From Roseovarius nitratireducens (GTDB lineage: Bacteria > Pseudomonadota > Alphaproteobacteria > Rhodobacterales > Rhodobacteraceae): DNA of 64,000 bases. The stretch spans positions 1 through 64,000 of the forward strand of contig NZ_PDNI01000058.1 of assembly GCF_002925845.1 (NCBI RefSeq), given 5' to 3'. Positions 57,796 to 64,000 of the stretch are shown here, piece by piece. The position numbers were made by a program, and so were the translations under genes. Position 1 is the first letter of the stretch, and every line of letters starts with the position of its first letter. Below the pieces are notes generated by a model that saw only the letters and a program-made list of their open reading frames with translations, did not search any database and was not told where the DNA came from.

Positions 57796-59292
57796 TCAGC
57801 CTCCGTAAACCTCGCTCCACCGTTCGATCAGCGCCTGTTGCAACCGCTTGGCGCGCTGGTTCCAGCCGCGCGCGCCCGGCGGGCGCGTGTCGCGGAACGG
57901 GTCGATGCGCCCGCGCAGGCTGTCGCTCGCCGTCAGCACCGCAAAGGTCATCTCGCGCCCGCCCGGCGGGGTGAAATATCCCGCCAGCGCGCTGACGAAG
58001 TAAAGCGTGCCGGTCTTGGCCTGCACCTCCACCGGGTGGTTGCGCAGGGGGCGCCCGCGCGCGTCGCGCATCGTGAACTCGCGCAACAGCGGGCGCAACG
58101 CGTCGGCGCGCCCCGCCGCCGCCAGTGCCCGCGCCATGTCCAGCGCCGACAGCCGCGAGCGGTCATTGAGCCCCGAATGGTCGCGCAAATCCGTCGTCTT
58201 CATCCCCAGCGTGGCCTGCGCCCAGCCCGTCATCTCCCGCGCCGAGGCCGCGAGGTCGAGCGCTCGCCCCTGCCGTCGCGCGCTCGCCGCCATGCCCACC
58301 ATTTCGGCGGTGATGTTGGTGGAATAGCGCAGCATCCCGCGCAGGATATCGGCCAGCGGGTCGCTCTCGTGGGTGACGAGCGTGGCGCCCTGCGGCGGCG
58401 CGCCTTCGATCACCTGCGGGGCCTTCAGCACGATCCCCTGTGACCGCGCGAAGGTGGCGAACACCTCGCCCGCATAAAGCTCGGGCTTGCGCACCGGCAG
58501 CCACCGCGCCCCGCCGCCGCCCAACGCGCCGCGCGCCACGGTCCAGTCGTCGCGCGCGCCCGCGTCGTGGTAGGTGTAGACCGGCGACCGGCGATCGGCG
58601 ATGCGCATCCGCGCCACCGTCACGTCGGGCCGGTACCGCCCCGAACGCGCATCCATCGTGATGGTGTAATTGCCGCCCGCGCGTGTCCACTCGAAATGCA
58701 CCCGGTTATAGTTGAGGTTCAGCCCCGACAGCGCCGGGTTATAGCCCGCATGGGGGGGCTGTCGCGGCTCGATGGCGCGCCGGTAGGGCACCGCCCCGCC
58801 CCAGGCGCGGAACGCGCCGGTGACCTCTCGCACGCCCGCGCGCTTGAGTGCTGCGGCCATGTCGGCCAGCGCATCGGTGTCCAGTGTCGGATCACCCCCA
58901 CCCGCCAGCACCAGATCGCCCCGGAGCACGCCGCCCTCCACCGGCCCGGTGGCGACCAGCCGGGTCTTGAAACGATGCCCGGCCCCCAGCGTGTCGAGCG
59001 CGTAGAGCGCGGTCACTGCCTTGGTCACGCTCGCGGGCGGAAGGGCGGTGTTCGCGGCGCGCGCCTCGAGCACTGCGCCGGTCTCGGTGTCCGTCACCGC
59101 GTATCCCACATCGCCCTGCAGTCGCGCCTCGGCGATGAGCGCCTCGACCGCCGCCGCCGCCCGGCCCGCGCCGAGGCCCGGCGGTCGCAGCAACGGGCGC
59201 AGCGACATGGCCGGGGGCTCGGCCATGGCGGGCGCGGCCAGCGCGGCCAGCCCCGAGGCGACGAACAGGCGTCTGGATATCTTGTGACTCAT
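57796..59292 (-). CDS. dacB: D-alanyl-D-alanine carboxypeptidase/endopeptidase (PBP4/DacB type)
   Basis: A 498-residue periplasmic penicillin-binding protein of the S13 family that trims or cuts peptidoglycan cross-links. A signal peptide of Tat or Sec type (SRRLFVASGLAALAAPAMA) is followed by the catalytic SVTK near 81. DHSGLNDRSRLS near 372 carries the SxN motif, and AKTGTLYFVSAL near 425 the KTG box. The large insert between the first two motifs is typical of class C PBPs. Upstream in-frame codons before 59292 lack family similarity. Confidence 0.92.
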   Translation of the reverse strand: MSHKISRRLFVASGLAALAAPAMAEPPAMSLRPLLRPPGLGAGRAAAAVEALIAEARLQGDVGYAVTDTETGAVLEARAANTALPPASVTKAVTALYALDTLGAGHRFKTRLVATGPVEGGVLRGDLVLAGGGDPTLDTDALADMAAALKRAGVREVTGAFRAWGGAVPYRRAIEPRQPPHAGYNPALSGLNLNYNRVHFEWTRAGGNYTITMDARSGRYRPDVTVARMRIADRRSPVYTYHDAGARDDWTVARGALGGGGARWLPVRKPELYAGEVFATFARSQGIVLKAPQVIEGAPPQGATLVTHESDPLADILRGMLRYSTNITAEMVGMAASARRQGRALDLAASAREMTGWAQATLGMKTTDLRDHSGLNDRSRLSALDMARALAAAGRADALRPLLREFTMRDARGRPLRNHPVEVQAKTGTLYFVSALAGYFTPPGGREMTFAVLTASDSLRGRIDPFRDTRPPGARGWNQRAKRLQQALIERWSEVYGG

Positions 59293-59350
59293 GGCGTGAC
59301 GGTAAGCAGAACAACCCCGTTCGCGCAATCGCCTTTGCCGTCGCATCCGC

Positions 59351-59950
59351 TCACTTTTCCACTTTCCCCGCGCGCAGCGCGCTCGAAGAGATATCGATCA
59401 TCGGCACGTTGACAAAGCACCACGCCGGCGCCTCGGCCCGCCCGAGCAGATGGCTCGCCCGTCCCTTGATGTGCGCCTGCGCGTAGATCCGCGCCGCCGG
59501 CGACAGCCGCGCCGAGATGCGCTGCCCGGGGCGTGCCAGCACCCCCACCGGCACCCGCTCCATGATCGTGCGCCAGTCCTGCCAGCGGTGGAACTGCGCC
59601 AGGTTGTCGGCCCCCATCAGCCAGACAAACCGCCGCCCCGGGCAGATCGCCGCCAGCGCCGCCAGCGTGGCAGAGGTGTGGCGCGTGCCCAGGCGCGCCT
59701 CGACATCGGTCACCTCGATGCGCGGGTGATCGACCAGCGCCCGCGCCGCCGCCATCCGCTCGGGCAGGGGGGAGGGGCCGTGACGCTTGAGCGGATTGCC
59801 GGGGCTGACCAGCCACCACACCCGGTCCAGTCCGAAACGACGCAGCGCCTCGCGGCTGATATGCACATGCCCCGCATGGGGCGGGTCGAACGACCCTCCC
59901 AACAGCCCGATCACCTGTCCGGGGCGCGAAGGCGGCAGCGGCTGGATCAT
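59351..59950 (-). CDS. nadD: Nicotinate-nucleotide adenylyltransferase
   Basis: A 199-residue enzyme joining ATP to nicotinate mononucleotide in NAD synthesis. [21 protein letters not shown] near 18 is the nucleotidyltransferase HxGH-type site. [10 protein letters not shown] near 46, [14 protein letters not shown] near 112 and the C-terminal ISSSALRAG near 187 complete the family. A GAGGGGG sequence supports the ATG at 59950; an upstream extension of 24 residues does not look conserved. Confidence 0.94.
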   Translation of the reverse strand: MIQPLPPSRPGQVIGLLGGSFDPPHAGHVHISREALRRFGLDRVWWLVSPGNPLKRHGPSPLPERMAAARALVDHPRIEVTDVEARLGTRHTSATLAALAAICPGRRFVWLMGADNLAQFHRWQDWRTIMERVPVGVLARPGQRISARLSPAARIYAQAHIKGRASHLLGRAEAPAWCFVNVPMIDISSSALRAGKVEK

Positions 59951-59999
59951 GTCCCCCTCATCGCCAGATACGGCGCCGGCGTAAAGTACGAAAGCACGC

Positions 60000-61175
60000 T
60001 CACCGCCCGGCCTCCGGGCCAAGCTCGCGGTCCGGGCGCTCTTGTACCAGCCGCCAGAAATTACCCTCGTCGGGTGCGAGGTTGCGCGCCGGGTCGTCCG
60101 GGGCCGCGCCCGAGACGATCACCTCCGCCATGTCATGCAGCACGTCCGGGTTGGAGCGGAAATAGTTGTGGCTCGATTGCCCGGTGACGGAGCTCACGTT
60201 GATGAAATGCACGTTGCGAACAGAGGTGAATATCTCGCGCTCCGCGGCGCCGAGCTCGTCAAACGAAATCCGCCCGAACCGCACACCCGCAAGCAGCATC
60301 TGCGCCAGCCCAAGCGCCCCGTCGCCGGGGTTGATATAGACGGTGATACGTCCGAAGGCGGGGCCGAACCGTTCGGCGATCAGCCGCTGGCGCGCGATCG
60401 AGAAATCGAGATCCGGCGCGGCCAGGATCAGGTTCTCGATCTTCAGCGCCCGGCGCGGATCGCGCCCGGCGGCGCGCTCGGCGATCACCATTTCGCGCAA
60501 CGCCGTCGTCACCACCTCGCTGCCATGGCTGTGCGCGACCACGTGGATGCGCCGCAACCCCGGCACACCTGCCAGGATGCGCAATGTCTGCTTGAGGTGA
60601 AAGATCGCGAATTCGCCGCTCTCGCGGTCCTTGAAATAGGCAAGGGCCCCGGTATTGCCCGCAGGCCAGCTGAACGCCACCGGAACGGTCGTCTCTTCCG
60701 CCGCTTGCCAGACCTGTGCCAGCGTCTCCATCGTGTCGTCGAACCGGCTGTTGAAGCCGTGAACATAGAGCAGGATGTCGCGTCGCCCGCTCTCGCGCAG
60801 GGCGCAGGCCAGTGCCGCGCGCATCGCCGCCTCGCTCTCGGCCTGCGCGCGCGCGGCGGCAGGCTCGGTGACGGTCCGTCCCGCCTGCACCGAGAACGGC
60901 AGCGGCGTGGACGGAAAGTGCACGCTCTCTCGCACGGCTCGCAGGCGCGGGCGGTGCGCGCCGGTTTCGACCGATGCCACGCCATAGCGCATTGCCGGAT
61001 CGCGCCGCGCGGTAAAGCGCAGCGTCGCGGTGTCCGCGGTCTCGACCTCGCGGTCGCTGACATAATGGAACGCGGTCGCATCCATGCCTGCGCCCGGCTC
61101 CAGCAAGGGCACGTTGCGCGCGCCGCTACAGGCGCTCAGCACGGCCAGCGCAAGGATCGCAAGAAAACGGCGCAC
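60000..61175 (-). CDS. DUF900 alpha/beta hydrolase lipoprotein
   Basis: 391 residues from a GTG preceded by AAGGAGC. The signal peptide ends with lipobox LSACS (Cys at 16). The DUF900 hydrolase core has [20 protein letters not shown] near 136 and the nucleophile elbow [11 protein letters not shown] near 208. A late conserved [25 protein letters not shown] near 325-350 contains the candidate catalytic His. It is probably a membrane-attached esterase or lipase facing the periplasm. The substrate is unknown. It is transcribed before nadD on the same strand, with a 49-base gap. Confidence 0.85.
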   Translation of the reverse strand: MRRFLAILALAVLSACSGARNVPLLEPGAGMDATAFHYVSDREVETADTATLRFTARRDPAMRYGVASVETGAHRPRLRAVRESVHFPSTPLPFSVQAGRTVTEPAAARAQAESEAAMRAALACALRESGRRDILLYVHGFNSRFDDTMETLAQVWQAAEETTVPVAFSWPAGNTGALAYFKDRESGEFAIFHLKQTLRILAGVPGLRRIHVVAHSHGSEVVTTALREMVIAERAAGRDPRRALKIENLILAAPDLDFSIARQRLIAERFGPAFGRITVYINPGDGALGLAQMLLAGVRFGRISFDELGAAEREIFTSVRNVHFINVSSVTGQSSHNYFRSNPDVLHDMAEVIVSGAAPDDPARNLAPDEGNFWRLVQERPDRELGPEAGR

Positions 61176-61252
61176 GGGTGCTCCTTCCCCCTTCGGGACA
61201 GCCTACCTTATGCCCGCCGCCGCCCCGCCGGAAAAGCCCTGATCGCGCGCCG

Positions 61253-61304
61253 GTGATCCGCGCGCCCGTGACCCGCGCGCCCGTGACCCGCGCGCTGGTG
61301 ACGG
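61253..61304. repeat. 15-bp tandem repeat
   Basis: Three full units of GTGA-CCGCGCGCC type (GTGATCCGCGCGCCC, GTGACCCGCGCGCCC, GTGACCCGCGCGCTG) followed by the start of a fourth, between two divergent genes. The copies differ at one or two bases. It lies in the 234-base gap upstream of the PAS-GGDEF-EAL gene; no promoter is obvious. Confidence 0.7.
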
Positions 61305-61409
61305 ATCGAATTTTCGGAATTTTCCGGCGCGGCGGCGGCGGATGGCCACGGGGTGTTAACCGCGGGCGTCTAGGGTCCGCAAATGATTAAGGGGGCATAG
61401 GGTGCCTGA

Positions 61410-63239
61410 ATGACGCATCGGGACACGGATCACGGCACCGCACCGGCGCTGGCTTGCGCGGATGTCGGCGCGGCGCTCTTTCACCGCATCGTCGCGGGCG
61501 CGCATGACGGCATCGTCGTGCAGGACATGGACGCACGCATCGAATGGGTCAATCCGGCCTGCGAACGGCTTTACGGCTGGACGCTGGCGGAAATGCACGG
61601 GCGCAAGCCGCAGGAATTCGTCCTGCCCCCCGAGGCGCGCCCCCCGGCAGAGGACATCGCGCGCTTCCGCTACGACCCCGACAGCGCGCTCTTCCGCCGC
61701 TACCAGCTTGGTCGCCATATCCGACGCGACGGCACCACCTTCTGGAACCAGCAGGGTTTCGCGCTGATCGCGTCGGGGCCCGATCCGCGCGATCGCAAGG
61801 TCGTCATCACCTGCCGCGACGTGACCGATCAGGTCAGCACCGAAATGGCGCTGCGGCAGGTGCAGGTCGATCTGCGCCACGCCGCCCACCACGACGATCT
61901 GACCGGGCTCGCCAACCGCAAGCGGCTGGCCGAGCATCTCGACGCCCCGGACATCCGTGCCGAGATCGCGCGCGGACGGCTCGGCGTTCTGGTGATCGAC
62001 ATCGACAAGTTCAAGGACATCAACGACACGCTCGGCCACGGTGCGGGCGACCGCACGCTCGCGCATGTCGCCCACGCGCTGGCACGGGTGGCGGGGCCGC
62101 GCGACCTCGCCTGCCGCACCGGCGGTGACGAGTTCCTGCTCGTCTGCGCCCTGCCCGATGGGGCGGTGGCGCTCGACGCCCGCGCGGGCGACGTGCTGCG
62201 CGCGCTCGGCCAGCCGCTCATGTGGCACGATCAGACCATTCGCATCGGTGCCTCGATCGGCGCTTGTGCCGCCGGCGACGGGGCCACCACCGGCGAGGAA
62301 ATGATCCAGTGCGCCGACGCGGCGCTCTACGACGCCAAGGCGCGCGGTCGCGGGCGCATGATCCACTACACCGCCAATCTCGGCCGCGCGCAGCGCGCGC
62401 GCCAGACCCTCGCCCGCGACCTGCGCGAGGCGGTGAGCCGCGACCAGTTCGCGATCCACCTGCAACCGCAACTGTCCCTCGCCGACGGTCGCATCTGCGG
62501 TTGCGAGGCGCTCATCCGCTGGAACCACCCGCAGCGCGGCCTGCTCGCCCCGGCGGCGTTCCTCGACGCCGCCGACGGGCTCGGGCTGCTCGCGGATATC
62601 GACTACCGCTCGATGACGATGGCGCTCGACGCGCTCCGGGCGCTGGACGAGGCGGGGCATCCCGACCTCACCATGTCGATCAACGTCTCCGCCGCGATCC
62701 TCGCCGACGTCAACTATCCCGGCCTGCTCGACTGGGCGCTGCAATCGCGCGGGCTGAACCCGGGGCGCATCTGCATCGAGGTGCTGGAAACCACGATCCT
62801 CGACGGCTCGGGCGCCGACGTGATGAGCGCGGTCGCCCGGCTCAAGCGGCTCGGCGTGCGCGTGGCGCTCGACGATTTCGGCACCGGCTATGCCGGGCTG
62901 TCGCACATGGCCAGCTTCGAGGTGGACGCGATCAAGCTCGACCGCTCGATGATCGCCCGGCTCGAACAGGACCCGCGCAACCGCGTCATCGTGCGCGCCA
63001 TCATCCGCCTCTGCGGCCTGTTGCGCATGTCGGTGGTGGCTGAGGGGGTCGAGACCGAGGCGCAGCGCGCCATGCTGCGCCGCGCCAACTGCCCGGTGAT
63101 CCAGGGCTACGGCCTCGCCCGCCCGATGCCGCTCGACGCGCTGATCGGCTGGCTGCGCACGCGCGCCGCCGCCCCCGTCCCCGCCGACACCGCCACCGCA
63201 GCGGCCCGCCCCGTCCCCGCGCCGGGCCGCGCACGCTGA
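61410..63239 (+). CDS. PAS-GGDEF-EAL cyclic-di-GMP turnover protein
   Basis: A 609-residue cytosolic signalling protein without TM segments. A PAS domain (about 22-140) precedes a GGDEF domain (about 155-315) with DIDKFKDIND and an intact TGGDEF. The EAL domain (about 340-585) has CEALIRWNHP, SINVSA, CIEVLETT, LDDFGTGYAG, KLDRSMI, VAEGVET and QGYGLARP. The inhibitory I-site Arg is replaced by Gly (GPRD before the active site), so product inhibition may be absent. Both enzyme activities look possible, so net synthesis or breakdown of c-di-GMP would depend on the PAS signal. The tail is Ala/Pro-rich. Confidence 0.92.
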   Translation: MTHRDTDHGTAPALACADVGAALFHRIVAGAHDGIVVQDMDARIEWVNPACERLYGWTLAEMHGRKPQEFVLPPEARPPAEDIARFRYDPDSALFRRYQLGRHIRRDGTTFWNQQGFALIASGPDPRDRKVVITCRDVTDQVSTEMALRQVQVDLRHAAHHDDLTGLANRKRLAEHLDAPDIRAEIARGRLGVLVIDIDKFKDINDTLGHGAGDRTLAHVAHALARVAGPRDLACRTGGDEFLLVCALPDGAVALDARAGDVLRALGQPLMWHDQTIRIGASIGACAAGDGATTGEEMIQCADAALYDAKARGRGRMIHYTANLGRAQRARQTLARDLREAVSRDQFAIHLQPQLSLADGRICGCEALIRWNHPQRGLLAPAAFLDAADGLGLLADIDYRSMTMALDALRALDEAGHPDLTMSINVSAAILADVNYPGLLDWALQSRGLNPGRICIEVLETTILDGSGADVMSAVARLKRLGVRVALDDFGTGYAGLSHMASFEVDAIKLDRSMIARLEQDPRNRVIVRAIIRLCGLLRMSVVAEGVETEAQRAMLRRANCPVIQGYGLARPMPLDALIGWLRTRAAAPVPADTATAAARPVPAPGRAR

Positions 63240-63309
63240 CCATTGCCCCTGCAGCCCGCGCCAGCTATCACCGCCGGTGCATCACGGATTTCTCAGCGGA
63301 GCGCGGATC

Positions 63310-64000
63310 ATGGCAGCCTATCAATACGTCTACCACATGCAGGGGGTCTCCAAGACCTATCCGGGCGGCAAGAAATGCTTCGAGAACATCCACCTCAACT
63401 TCCTTCCCGGCGTCAAGATCGGCGTCGTCGGCGTCAACGGCTCGGGCAAGTCCACGCTCCTGCGCATCATGGCCGGGCTCGACACCGATTTCTCGGGCGA
63501 GGCGTGGGCCGCCTCCGGCGCGCGCGTCGGCTATCTCCCGCAGGAGCCACAGCTCGACGACAGCCTCACCGTGCGCGGCAACGTCATGCTCGGCGTGGCC
63601 CAAAAGCAGGCCAAGCTCGACCGCTTCAACGAACTGGCGATGAACTACTCCGACGAGACCGCCGACGAGATGGCGCAATTGCAGGACGAGATCGACGGCG
63701 AGAACCTGTGGGACCTGGATTCCCGCATCGACGTCGCGATGGAGGCGCTGCGCTGCCCCCCCGACGAGGCCGATGTCGCCAGCCTTTCGGGCGGCGAGCG
63801 GCGCCGCGTGGCGCTGTGCCGGCTGCTGTTGGAGGCGCCCGACATGCTGCTGCTGGACGAGCCCACCAACCACCTCGATGCCGAGACCATCGCCTGGCTG
63901 CAACAGCACCTGATCGACTACAAGGGAACGATCCTGATCGTCACCCACGACCGCTATTTCCTCGACGACATCACCGGCTGGATCCTCGAACTGGACCGCG
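63310..64000 (+). CDS. ettA: ABC-F family ATPase EttA-like, 5' part (runs off the window)
   Basis: 230 codons are present up to the right edge without a stop. The N terminus QYVYHMQGVSKTYPGGKK is typical of EttA. The Walker A is GVNGSGKST near 42, the signature LSGGERRRVALCRLL near 160, and Walker B with the following Glu is MLLLDEPTNHLD near 180. VTHDRYFLDDI near 215 starts the H-loop. EttA gates the ribosome at the first elongation step when ATP/ADP is low. The missing part should contain the P-site tRNA interaction motif and second ATPase domain. Confidence 0.92.
   Translation, partial: MAAYQYVYHMQGVSKTYPGGKKCFENIHLNFLPGVKIGVVGVNGSGKSTLLRIMAGLDTDFSGEAWAASGARVGYLPQEPQLDDSLTVRGNVMLGVAQKQAKLDRFNELAMNYSDETADEMAQLQDEIDGENLWDLDSRIDVAMEALRCPPDEADVASLSGGERRRVALCRLLLEAPDMLLLDEPTNHLDAETIAWLQQHLIDYKGTILIVTHDRYFLDDITGWILELDR

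Noticed and set aside
61178-61390. 70-codon frame containing a VTRAP-type repeat
   Set aside because: The repeat comes from the 15-bp DNA tandem repeat; no ribosome-binding site and no family.

Overview
The window is a GC-rich chromosomal segment of an alphaproteobacterium, most likely a Rhodobacteraceae (Roseobacter-group) member. The reasons are the nuo operon interleaved with small extra ORFs, NuoE with a C-terminal helix-hairpin-helix-like extension, DUF5337/DUF5333 proteins, the nuoN-birA-coaX-rnj order, the yfgM-like/bamB/der order, and short dispersed repeats of a kind I recall from that family. Genes are tightly packed with many ATGA/TGATG stop-start overlaps. I see no rRNA, tRNA, CRISPR array, phage or complete transposon.

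Layout. 0.2-8.1 kb: MaoC-like hydratase, HAD phosphatase, AlkA-like DNA glycosylase coupled to a carboxylesterase, then an RND efflux permease and adaptor (minus strand) headed by a TetR-style palindrome. 8.3-11.9 kb: YfgM-like protein, BamB and Der (outer-membrane assembly and ribosome biogenesis). 11.9-15.3 kb (minus): moaA, waaA/kdtA and a glycosyltransferase. 15.4-21.1 kb: small lipoprotein, glmUS (minus), gph and a DegT-type aminotransferase.

21.1-31.4 kb is a leucine/isovalerate catabolic cluster: isovaleryl-CoA dehydrogenase, acyl-CoA synthetase, both methylcrotonyl-CoA carboxylase subunits, a GST, HMG-CoA lyase and an enoyl-CoA (methylglutaconyl-CoA) hydratase. Together these would convert isovaleryl-CoA to acetyl-CoA and acetoacetate. 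An antisense ompW-like gene with an FNR-type box and a lower-GC membrane-anchored nuclease interrupt it.

31.6-49.9 kb is a complete nuoA-N operon (respiratory complex I) carrying nine extra ORFs, four of them predicted to be exported or lipoproteins. It is followed by birA, coaX, RNase J and a DUF2478 protein. 53.7-64 kb holds a fatty acid desaturase, SufE, a lipoprotein, a 141-bp palindromic element, a NicO/DUF1007 metal-export pair, a PBP4-type carboxypeptidase, nadD, a DUF900 hydrolase, a PAS-GGDEF-EAL protein and the 5' part of an ABC-F ATPase (EttA-like).

The most interesting items are the palindromic element at 56016-56156, the duplicated 93-residue module shared by NuoE and a membrane paralogue, the set of exported proteins inside the complex I operon, the foreign-looking nuclease inside the leucine operon, and several clear operator-like palindromes with no regulator gene in the window. 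No obviously new defence or biosynthetic system was seen.
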